This document shows positions 38,024-45,644 of a DNA stretch of 64,000 nucleotides, one piece after another. Within the stretch, counting starts at the first letter, position 1. Every line of letters starts with the position of its first letter. The notes below the pieces were generated by a model. That model worked only from the letters and a program-made list of their open reading frames with translations. It ran no database searches and had not been told where the DNA came from. The translations under genes were made by a program, and so were the position numbers. Source of the stretch: Vibrio salilacus (GTDB lineage: Bacteria > Pseudomonadota > Gammaproteobacteria > Enterobacterales > Vibrionaceae); contig NZ_NIVQ01000006.1 of assembly GCF_002811245.1 (NCBI RefSeq), positions 124,001 to 188,000 on the forward strand, read 5' to 3'.

Positions 38024-38517
38024 AGCAGATCACGAAAAAAGTTATCAGTGGGTTTGGGCATGGTATAACAAAAGTGACGTAACTCGAAATTACTATTGAT
38101 AAGTTATAAAATAGGTTGCACAATCAGGATCAGGGTTATCGCTCAACCTCACCCTGAAGTGGTTGAAAAATCGCCAACCAAAGCACTGGAAGAATGATCA
38201 AGTGCACATAAATTACGGCTCATGTCACTTCTACCCGCTTTAGCCATTCTGAATCAAAAATCTTTACTTGCATATTTCTTGAATGCGCCCAAAATGGAAT
38301 ATGTATTAGATAAGTTTATCTCTAATTATGATAAGCTTAGGTCACACTCTCTTAGAGTAGGGTGATAGAAATGGAAGAAAGAGACCTTTGTAAGGCATCT
38401 GAACAATGGACTGTCAAAAGTTTGTCTTTTTCCTAATGTAAGTTGCATATATTATGGATATGCACTGATTTGATTATTTTACATTGGTTGTTTAAACGTT
38501 AATTGTTGCAGGGACTT
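38024..38517 (+). promoter_or_regulatory. Long intergenic region before the PEGA pair
   Basis: About 490 bases between the divergent AraC-type gene and the PEGA gene. It is AT-rich and has no long frame. A possible micro-ORF of 21 codons (38371-38436) follows AGGGTG and begins MEERDLCKASEQW; it is too short to call. The length suggests a long leader or complex promoter for the exported protein downstream. No riboswitch I know was recognised. Confidence 0.35.
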
Positions 38518-39615
38518 ATGATCATACGTCGCATCGCAGCGCTTTTGCTTGCGCTAGGCCCTATTTGGGTTTCGACTTCGATTTTTGCACAGGAAAGTGT
38601 ACAGGCTGATCCTGTTGCTGAAATCGAAACTAAATTAGAAACTAAAGAAGCGGAATTGGGCACTATGGCTACAGAGTTTGACTCTGAAGCTGAACGCCTC
38701 CAACAACTTCGAAACGAACAAGATAAGCTTGAGCGCCAAGAGCAAGAGCTCAACGCAAAGCGAAATCGAGCTAAGTCAGCATTGGACAAACAATATAGCC
38801 GTCTTTTAGATGATCCAGAGATCGACTTAGTTTCTTTTCAAAAAGCTTATCAAGACGCTTGGACTGAAGTTAAGGATAACCAGTCAGCGATTCTTGAAAA
38901 CCAACAAGCCATCACTGAAAGTGAAATGCGATTGTCTCAGGTCAAACAAAAGCAAGCACGCCTAAATAGCGAGCTTTCTTACCTGCAAGAGCAAAGAGTT
39001 GAAGCTCGTGTAAAACGCTTAGCGGCTGAACTACGTGAAAGTGATGTGTTGGAAACCAGCTATAAAACCACATGTTCATCAACGATGACGATTGGTGAGT
39101 GTAAGAATCAAGGTCACTATTTAACTAAGCAAAAAGCGGTCAAAGCTTTCAAAGCTAAGTTGATGGATAGACTCACTGAATCTAACATCGCGAAGCAGAA
39201 TGCCAAAGATGTACAGCTCAACGTACATGTTCAAGAAAACCAAGTGATCCGTTCTGGTTTCGAAGGCAGCAACGACTATTACACAGAAATGCGTTCACAA
39301 CTGCAGGCACGACCTGAGGCGTCAGCGGCTTGTAAGCTGCTAAACGTGTCGTCTCGTTACTGTTTAAAAGGCGAACAAACAGCAGACAACAAGAATCAAG
39401 ACAAAAACTGGGTCAACGTAACGGTGCGTTCTGATCAGTTTGACGATGATGTCGTTATTAATGGTATCAACTACGGGAGTACTCCTGTTGAAGTTGTACT
39501 GCCTCGCGGTCAACACCAAGTGACGGTATCAAAAAACGGATTTGAAACTTATAACCGCGTGATCAGTGTCAATACCAGTGACACGGTTTGGGTTAAGCTT
39601 CGTCCAAGTGGCTAA
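38518..39615 (+). CDS. Exported coiled-coil protein with PEGA domain
   Basis: The ATG at 38518 follows AGGGA and gives a signal peptide (residues 1-22, ...STSIFA); a TTG at 38503 has no ribosome site. The 365-residue product has a long coiled coil (about 30-185, rich in Gln/Glu/Lys), a middle region with four Cys (TTCSSTMTIGECKNQ and SAACKLLNVSSRYC, which could pair), and a C-terminal PEGA domain (about 300-362: VVINGINYGSTPVEVVLPRGQHQVTVSKNGFE). PEGA domains are surface or periplasmic beta domains. It is paralogous to the next gene. Function unknown. Confidence 0.7.
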   Translation: MIIRRIAALLLALGPIWVSTSIFAQESVQADPVAEIETKLETKEAELGTMATEFDSEAERLQQLRNEQDKLERQEQELNAKRNRAKSALDKQYSRLLDDPEIDLVSFQKAYQDAWTEVKDNQSAILENQQAITESEMRLSQVKQKQARLNSELSYLQEQRVEARVKRLAAELRESDVLETSYKTTCSSTMTIGECKNQGHYLTKQKAVKAFKAKLMDRLTESNIAKQNAKDVQLNVHVQENQVIRSGFEGSNDYYTEMRSQLQARPEASAACKLLNVSSRYCLKGEQTADNKNQDKNWVNVTVRSDQFDDDVVINGINYGSTPVEVVLPRGQHQVTVSKNGFETYNRVISVNTSDTVWVKLRPSG

Positions 39616-39756
39616 CGATTGTTTTACCAATCTGATTCACAAAGATGAACTAAAGCGCCATTTTGATCTTCAGTTATTCATTGATAACTTAAGATAAAGT
39701 GGCGTTTTCGTTTAGAATAAGCCCATTAACCAATAATTAGATGTAGAAGATAGTCA

Positions 39757-41583
39757 ATGCGTCCAGGTTTATCCGCCCTTTTGTTAGCATTATTGCCATG
39801 CTTAGTTCCGTCTCCAGCCCTCGCTGAAGATGGGCAAGCGTCATTAATACAAATTGATGACCAACTGTTCACCAAACATGACGAACTCAGCACAGCGCGA
39901 CAAACAAAAGACGAGCAGCAAGCACTGCTAGATAAAAAACAAGCTGAACTTAGCTCTCTCGATCAACAAGCGAAAGCAATAGAGAAAGCTTTCACTAACG
40001 CAAAGCAAAAGCTCGAGTCTGATTATCAAAGCATGATTGACGACCCGAGTGTTGACTTGGCTGCCTCTCAACAAGCCTATCAAGACGCCTGGTCAACGGT
40101 TAAGCAAAACCAGAAAGCACGCCTAGCGGCAGAACAAGCCGTTGAAGAGCAACGTGCGTTGTTAATCACACGTAATGCTGAAGTGGAAGCAATTGAAAAA
40201 ATAATTGTCGGTCTTGGCGAAAGCAAAATTCGTGCGCGAGTTGAACAACTGAACCATGAACTGCAACAGCCAAGTAATATCGCGGTCAGCTTTACCAACC
40301 GCTGTCAGCCATCAATGACCTTAGCGCAATGCGACCAACAAACTCGCGATCTAGCACTGCAAAAGGCAGTTAAACAGTTTCGCAGTGAGCTCCCAAACCA
40401 AACCAGTGAAAGCGCTTTGGTAAAACGTAATATCGACGATACCGCTCTCAATATTCACGTGTTAAGACATACCACCAAGCAGTCTGGGTTTTACGATGGT
40501 GTTCGCTACCGCATTGTTATGGATGTAGAGTTGGAAACAAGACCAAGCGAAACCGTGGCTTGTCAGTTGCTTCAGGTCGAAAATCAATACTGTTTCGCTC
40601 CCGGCGTTGATAGCACCAAACAATTACCTGTCGATCAGGAAATTGCTTGGGTGACCTTCTCTTTACGTTCAAATCAATACAATGACAATGTCTTTATTGA
40701 TGGTGTCTCTTATGGCAGCACTCCTATCGAAGTGATGTTGCCGACGGGATCGCACAATGTCTTGATCAAAAAAGAAGGTTATCAACCGTTTAATCAGCAA
40801 ATATCGATTAAATCAGACACTTCTTTACGCGCCGTATTAACAGAGAAAGCCAATCCATTGCGCAATGGAACTAAGTTTGCCGATGGCATGGCTAACAAAG
40901 GTTCAGCGCCAGAAGTTGTCACTTTACTACCTGGCAAATTCTTTGTGGGAGAACAAGGCTCAAAGCAAGTTTACCTTGATCATGCTTTCGCGATTGGGGT
41001 TACCCCGGTGACCGTTAGCCAATTCGCAACCTTTGTCGAACACACCAGTTATCAAACGGATGCCGAGCTCAAAAACACGTGTACCGCATTGGTTAACGCC
41101 GAAGTCACTCCTATTGCTAACAGCAGTTGGCGCGACCCAGGCTTTAAGCAATATCCAAACTCTCCAGTGGTGTGTATTAGCCAAAATGACGCTAGCTCAT
41201 ACACCAATTGGCTGCGCCAACAAACTGGCGCATCTTATCGTCTACCCACTGAAGATGAATGGGAAATCGCCGCACGTGCTGGTAGCCAAGATAAGTATTG
41301 GTGGGGTGATGAATTTAAACCAGGTCAAGCCAATACCGGTTGGAGTGGCACACCTTGGTCAAATATAAGTACCGCTCCGGTCAGTGCTTTCAAACCAAAC
41401 CAACTAGGTGTTTATGATAGTGTTGGCAACGTGTGGCAGTGGACCAGTAGTCCACGCGGCATCGTTAAGGGAGGTGCTTGGAATTTTTCGCCAAATATGG
41501 CGGCGGCAGATAAGCAATTATTCCTCTCTCCATCAGAAGCCACCAACTATGTTGGCTTTCGTATCGTACGCGATATCAATTAA
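39757..41583 (+). CDS. Exported coiled-coil, PEGA and SUMF1-domain protein
   Basis: A 608-residue paralogue of the preceding protein: signal peptide (1-23, SPALA), coiled coil (about 30-170), the same Cys-containing middle (NRCQPSMTLAQCDQQ, VACQLLQVENQYC), a PEGA domain (about 300-360: VFIDGVSYGSTPIEVMLPTGSHNVLIKKEGYQ) and an added SUMF1/FGE-sulfatase fold (about 385-605: YRLPTEDEWEIAARAG, VGNVWQWTSSPRGIVKGGAWN). The catalytic Cys pair of formylglycine-generating enzymes is not visible, and no sulfatase is nearby, so the SUMF1 fold is probably a binding or structural domain. Confidence 0.75.
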   Translation: MRPGLSALLLALLPCLVPSPALAEDGQASLIQIDDQLFTKHDELSTARQTKDEQQALLDKKQAELSSLDQQAKAIEKAFTNAKQKLESDYQSMIDDPSVDLAASQQAYQDAWSTVKQNQKARLAAEQAVEEQRALLITRNAEVEAIEKIIVGLGESKIRARVEQLNHELQQPSNIAVSFTNRCQPSMTLAQCDQQTRDLALQKAVKQFRSELPNQTSESALVKRNIDDTALNIHVLRHTTKQSGFYDGVRYRIVMDVELETRPSETVACQLLQVENQYCFAPGVDSTKQLPVDQEIAWVTFSLRSNQYNDNVFIDGVSYGSTPIEVMLPTGSHNVLIKKEGYQPFNQQISIKSDTSLRAVLTEKANPLRNGTKFADGMANKGSAPEVVTLLPGKFFVGEQGSKQVYLDHAFAIGVTPVTVSQFATFVEHTSYQTDAELKNTCTALVNAEVTPIANSSWRDPGFKQYPNSPVVCISQNDASSYTNWLRQQTGASYRLPTEDEWEIAARAGSQDKYWWGDEFKPGQANTGWSGTPWSNISTAPVSAFKPNQLGVYDSVGNVWQWTSSPRGIVKGGAWNFSPNMAAADKQLFLSPSEATNYVGFRIVRDIN

Positions 41584-41590
41584 GTATCTG

Positions 41591-41634
41591 AGGGGGATTT
41601 CCCCCCTTTTTTATTTATTTCAAAAAGATAGAAT
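41591..41634 (+). promoter_or_regulatory. VqmA operator and vqmR promoter
   Basis: AGGGGGATTTCCCCCCT (41591-41607) is nearly identical to the remembered VqmA-binding palindrome before V. cholerae vqmR. A good -10 box, TAGAAT, is at 41629-41634, which predicts the transcription start near 41641. The palindrome centre is then at about -42, as expected for an activator that contacts polymerase at a weak -35 region. The sequence can be mistaken for a terminator of the preceding gene because six T follow it. Confidence 0.8.
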
Positions 41635-41640
41635 CGATAA

Positions 41641-41790
41641 CGAACTTAAGTCTAGCCACTTAAGTTTGATGTATATTGATATGTCTATCTCTCAGTGATT
41701 TATTCTGAGTACATAGAACCTCTTCTACACTTGGACAGGAACTTATGGTTCTTGTATTTGCCAGTCATCAATTGATGCCTGGCATTTTTT
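41641..41790 (+). ncRNA. vqmR: VqmR-type regulatory small RNA
   Basis: Predicted transcript of about 150 bases between the VqmA operator and vqmA. Four stem-loops can be drawn: CGAACTTAAG with CTTAAGTTTG (41641-41668), CTCAG with CTGAG (41691-41709), AGAACC with GGTTCT (41715-41752), and a terminator TGCCAG-CATCAATTGATG-CTGGCA (41759-41784) followed by six T. V. cholerae VqmR is an Hfq-dependent RNA of similar length (about 140 bases) in the same place; it represses the biofilm regulator vpsT and other mRNAs. Exact ends and target pairing were not established. Confidence 0.82.
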
Positions 41791-41944
41791 ATTCATCGCC
41801 CCACTCTTCACTTGAGTTACAGTCAACCATTACACTGACTGACAAATTAACGAGCAACCCATCGACTTATCTAATATCTACAACTGCCTATTCAATAGAA
41901 CATGCTATGATAGTCATCTTATTTAATAGCTTACTGTTGCACCT

Positions 41945-42658
41945 GTGAATCCACAACAGCTCTCCCTTTTTGCGCAATTACCCGGATATTGGGGATGCAA
42001 AGATCTCCGTTCGGTTTTTGTTTATGCTAACGACGCTTACGCCAAATTAATCGGCTTTGATCAACCTCATGATTGTATCGGTTTGACCGACCATCAGATG
42101 CCGAGTCCAACCACCCGCTGTGCTAGCGACTTTGTCAACCAAGATCGATATGTCATGGAGCACAAAACTCAGCTCAAAGTGTTAGATATCCACCCCTACC
42201 CTGATGGGACCTGGCGTGCACATATCTTTACCAAGATTCCATGGCTTGATGATAGTGGTCAAGTTCAAGGTACAATATTTTATGGTCAAGAGCTGTCAGA
42301 TACTGCGATTTTAGAAGTGGGTCATTGGATTTGTCGAGCCACTGGAATCTCAACAGAACGTCCCATGACGGCCGTTACTCCCGCAACGAGTACCCTTAGC
42401 TGTCAGTTAACCGACAGAGAATCTGAAGCATTGTTTCTGCTTTTATATGGTAAGAAACCACACTACATCGCCAATATTATGCACATATCGGTGAAAACGT
42501 TAGAAAGCTACGTGGTGCGATTAAGGCGTAAGTTTGGGGCTCATTCAAAAGCGCAATTAGTCGAAATGGCGCTTGACCAAGGCTATGGATCGCATATCCC
42601 GAAAACATTATTGAAAACCCAAATTTCGGTTGCTCTCAATAGTGAATACGCCACGTAA
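41945..42658 (+). CDS. vqmA: VqmA, DPO-responsive quorum-sensing regulator
   Basis: A 237-residue protein with a PAS domain (about 10-125) and a LuxR-type HTH (about 155-215, LTDRESEALFLLLYGKKPHYIANIMHISVKTLESYV). It lacks four N-terminal residues of V. cholerae VqmA but otherwise aligns in register: F63, F95 and K97 match the remembered DPO-contact residues F67, F99 and K101, and C44/C59 and C130 match the redox cysteines C48/C63 and C134. VqmA bound to the autoinducer DPO activates vqmR, encoded just upstream. The start is GTG with no ribosome site worth the name, and no better in-frame start exists. Confidence 0.92.
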   Translation: MNPQQLSLFAQLPGYWGCKDLRSVFVYANDAYAKLIGFDQPHDCIGLTDHQMPSPTTRCASDFVNQDRYVMEHKTQLKVLDIHPYPDGTWRAHIFTKIPWLDDSGQVQGTIFYGQELSDTAILEVGHWICRATGISTERPMTAVTPATSTLSCQLTDRESEALFLLLYGKKPHYIANIMHISVKTLESYVVRLRRKFGAHSKAQLVEMALDQGYGSHIPKTLLKTQISVALNSEYAT

Positions 42659-42678
42659 GTGGCGTATTCGATTTTGTC

Positions 42679-43314
42679 CTAAGGAGCTAAACGGTCGATA
42701 ATCCACTGCTCTTCTTGTTTCGAGAACAAAAAGCGATCGTGAAGTCGATGCTCTCCACCCTGCCAAAACTCTATGCTTTGTGGTCGAATACGATACCCGC
42801 CCCAGAAACTAGGTACTGGGATCTCTCCGGCTTCAAACTTTTTCTTGAGTTCAAGAAACTTGCCTTCCAGCACGCCACGAGCGGAAATTCGGCTACTTTG
42901 TTTACTGGCGATAGCGGCAAGCTGGCTACCTTTAGGGCGAGAAGAGAAATACTTCAAGTTTTCCGTTGCCGATAATTTTTCTGCTACACCGGTAATATGA
43001 ACTTGACGTTCTAATGGGTGCCATGGGAAATGGAGGCTAACTTTGCCATTATGCTCTATATGCTGAGCCTTGCGGCTACCCAAGTTAGTATAAAAAACGA
43101 AACCGCGCTTATCGAGATCTTTTAGTAGTACAATGCGCTGAAAGGGCTGACCCGTTTGATCAACGGTCGCGACTGTCATTGCTGTCGGGTCGGTCAGTTT
43201 CGCCTCAATGGCTTGTTTTAACCACAGGTTAAACTGCTCGATTGGGTCTGCGTTGAGGTCTTTTCGGCGCAGTCCACCTTTGTTATATTCGCGGCGAATA
43301 TCTTCAAGTTCCAT
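42679..43314 (-). CDS. pdxH: Pyridoxamine 5'-phosphate oxidase
   Basis: The ATG at 43314 (after GAGGACAAGAG) matches the family N-terminus; upstream frame to 43377 is not conserved-looking. The 211-residue flavoprotein has the [15 protein letters not shown] start, the FMN-binding [25 protein letters not shown] (about residues 60-85), [17 protein letters not shown] and the C-terminal [24 protein letters not shown]. It makes pyridoxal phosphate, the last step of vitamin B6 synthesis. It converges with vqmA, 20 bases between stops, and has no visible link to the Lap genes next door. Confidence 0.95.
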   Translation of the reverse strand: MELEDIRREYNKGGLRRKDLNADPIEQFNLWLKQAIEAKLTDPTAMTVATVDQTGQPFQRIVLLKDLDKRGFVFYTNLGSRKAQHIEHNGKVSLHFPWHPLERQVHITGVAEKLSATENLKYFSSRPKGSQLAAIASKQSSRISARGVLEGKFLELKKKFEAGEIPVPSFWGGYRIRPQSIEFWQGGEHRLHDRFLFSKQEEQWIIDRLAP

Positions 43315-43526
43315 CTCTTGTCCTCGACGAAATTTTTCATCGATTGTGCGCGCTTCTCGACAAGAACTCAAGCCCAAGACACGGGTTATGACTACACTTT
43401 ATTGGAACTATCTATCAAAAAGGAGAAACCTATCATCTTGAATGACAAAACTGACGCTAAGTCCTTAACATTTTTAGCTATCAGTAATAAAATCAATCGA
43501 ATATCACCATATTACAAGGGCCACTA

Positions 43527-44918
43527 ATGAGTAAGAGCCATTATAACAAGCTTACTCCTGACGAGCTGGATTATGTCGATGACAAAACCGCTGCGTTATT
43601 ATTGAATACGCCAAACAGTGCCCGCATCATGCTGTGGGTAATGGTGATATTTTTTGTTTTAGCAGGTCTGTGGGCTGCGTGGGCTGAAATTGACAAAGTC
43701 ACTGTGGGTCAAGGAAAGGTCGTACCCTCTTCACAACTTCAAGTGGTACAAAACCTCGAAGGTGGTTTAGTCAAAGAGATCCTTGTTCGTGAAGGACAGA
43801 AAGTTGAAAAAGGCCAGCAATTGTTGCTGATTGATGACACACGTTTTCGTTCCGATTACCGCGAGCGTGAACAACAAGTCGCCAACTTAACCGCAAGTGT
43901 GCTGCAACTATCAGCATCCATTACCAGTGTGATCATTAATGAAGAGTTTGAAGAGGCAGAATGGCAACGAGCGGTGCTGCTCAATTTTAACCGCCTCGCC
44001 TTTCCTCCTATATTGGTCGAGTCTCAACCTCGACTTGTCGCGCGACAACGAGATGAGTACCGTCAAAATCTCGAAAAACTCCGCAACCAACTGTCTGTGA
44101 TTGACCAACAAGTTAAGCAAAAACAACAAGATTTAGCAGAGATCCAGGCGCGTATCAAAAACTTACGTGAAAGCTATCGCTTTGCCGATGAAGAACTTGA
44201 GATTACACGTCCACTTGCCGAAGAGGGGGTTGTCCCTCGTATTGAATTACTAAAACTGCAGCGCCAAGTTAACGACACACGTCGCGAACTAACCTCTAGT
44301 GAACTCAAAATGCCAGTTTTACAATCAGCAGTTCGAGAAGCAATGCTTAACCGTATTGATGTGGCCCAGAAGTTTCGTTCAGAACAGCAAGAAAAGCTCA
44401 ACGAAGCTCAAGATAGACTATCATCGTTGACTGAGTCGACAATAGGTCTAGAGGATCGCGTAAACCGCACCACCGTAACCTCACCGGTCACAGGCACAGT
44501 AAAAACGCTCAACGTTAATACAGTTGGAGGCGTTATTCAGCCGGGTATGGATATTGTTGAAATTGTTCCGAGTGAAGATACGCTGTTGGTTGAGGCTAAG
44601 ATTGCACCTCAGGATATTGCATTTTTGCGCCCTGAACTGCCAACCATTGTTAAATTTAGTGCTTATGATTTCACTAAATATGGTGGGTTAGAAGGCACTT
44701 TAGAACATATTAGTGCCGATACCACCACCGATGAAGAAGGCAATAGTTTTTATCTTGTGCGTATCCGCACCAAAGAGACCAGTCTCAACAAAGATAACTC
44801 GCTGCCTATAATTCCGGGAATGACCACTTCTGTCGATATAATTACAGGTAAGCGAACCATACTTGAATATCTACTTAAACCAATTTTAAGCGCACAAAAC
44901 AACGCCCTAAAGGAATAG
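43527..44918 (+). CDS. lapC: Type I secretion membrane fusion protein (LapC-like)
   Basis: A 463-residue HlyD-family adaptor: one N-terminal membrane segment (about residues 35-54, IMLWVMVIFFVLAGLWAAWAE), a lipoyl half (GKVVPSSQLQVVQNLEGGLVKEILVREGQKVEKG), a long coiled-coil hairpin (about 115-310), the second lipoyl half (VTSPVTGTVKTLNVNTVGGVIQPGMDI) and a C-terminal beta domain. It links the ABC exporter to an outer-membrane TolC-type protein for export of a large adhesin. lapG, lapD and lapB follow, which supports the name. No TolC partner or adhesin gene is in the window. Confidence 0.88.
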   Translation: MSKSHYNKLTPDELDYVDDKTAALLLNTPNSARIMLWVMVIFFVLAGLWAAWAEIDKVTVGQGKVVPSSQLQVVQNLEGGLVKEILVREGQKVEKGQQLLLIDDTRFRSDYREREQQVANLTASVLQLSASITSVIINEEFEEAEWQRAVLLNFNRLAFPPILVESQPRLVARQRDEYRQNLEKLRNQLSVIDQQVKQKQQDLAEIQARIKNLRESYRFADEELEITRPLAEEGVVPRIELLKLQRQVNDTRRELTSSELKMPVLQSAVREAMLNRIDVAQKFRSEQQEKLNEAQDRLSSLTESTIGLEDRVNRTTVTSPVTGTVKTLNVNTVGGVIQPGMDIVEIVPSEDTLLVEAKIAPQDIAFLRPELPTIVKFSAYDFTKYGGLEGTLEHISADTTTDEEGNSFYLVRIRTKETSLNKDNSLPIIPGMTTSVDIITGKRTILEYLLKPILSAQNNALKE

Positions 44919-44958
44919 CTATGGTTAATCTCAATGACCGTTATTCAAGGATTGCCGC

Positions 44959-45639
44959 TTGAAGGCAATCACTCTAGCAAAATACTCAGTCGCTTTTGCG
45001 CTGCTATTTTTTGCTACAACGACCTCGTTTGCTCTTAACACCCAAGAGCAACGTTGGGTTGATTCGGTCAGAAAAACCTATGGCGATCGCGCTGCAAGGC
45101 GAGTGGAAAGCTGGCGTCGGGAAATGTCTCAGTACGCTTCACTCCCCGAGCGACAAAAGCTCACCAAAGTGAACCGTTTCTTTAACCAGCTTAATTTTGT
45201 TGATGATATTACTCTTTGGGGAAAAAACGATTATTGGGCAACGCCGCTCGAATTTTTAGGCAGTAATGCGGGTGACTGCGAAGATTTTACCATTGCCAAA
45301 TATTTCTCTTTGTTAGAGCTCGGCGTCCCCGATAAAAAACTGCGCTTGGTCTATGTTAAAGCTATCGAGCTCAACCAGTTCCATATGGTGTTGGCATACT
45401 ATGCCACACCGAGTGCAGAGCCGGTACTGTTGGACAATATTAACCCAGAGATTAAACGCGCTTCTACCCGCCGCGACCTATTACCTATTTACAGTTTCAA
45501 CGGTAAAAACTTATGGCTAATGAAGTCGAAAAAAGGACAACTTGCAGGGAAATCTTCCAGGCTCAGTCTTTGGAATGATCTCCGTGAGCGTGAAAAATCG
45601 CTCCAACTAAACAAACCCATAGTCAATTATGATGAGTAG
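44959..45639 (+). CDS. lapG: LapG, periplasmic calcium-dependent adhesin protease
   Basis: A 226-residue exported cysteine protease of the transglutaminase-like (BTLCP, DUF920) family. The start is TTG at 44959 after AAGGA, giving a signal peptide (residues 1-25). The catalytic triad is C107 in NAGDCEDF, H142 in NQFHMVLAYY and D159 in LLDNINP, with spacing like P. fluorescens LapG. Acidic residues next to the Cys are candidate calcium ligands. In the Lap system it cleaves the N-terminal retention region of the adhesin so cells detach, unless held by LapD. Confidence 0.92.
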   Translation: MKAITLAKYSVAFALLFFATTTSFALNTQEQRWVDSVRKTYGDRAARRVESWRREMSQYASLPERQKLTKVNRFFNQLNFVDDITLWGKNDYWATPLEFLGSNAGDCEDFTIAKYFSLLELGVPDKKLRLVYVKAIELNQFHMVLAYYATPSAEPVLLDNINPEIKRASTRRDLLPIYSFNGKNLWLMKSKKGQLAGKSSRLSLWNDLREREKSLQLNKPIVNYDE

Positions 45640-45644
45640 GCAAT

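Noticed and set aside
41591..41616. G5-ATTT-C6-T6 hairpin as terminator of the SUMF1 gene
   Set aside because: It matches the VqmA operator, sits at the right distance before vqmR and has only a four-base loop of unpaired bases. It may still terminate weakly.
41745..41948. 67-codon plus-strand frame
   Set aside because: It runs through the vqmR terminator and has no separate ribosome site; the RNA explains the sequence better.
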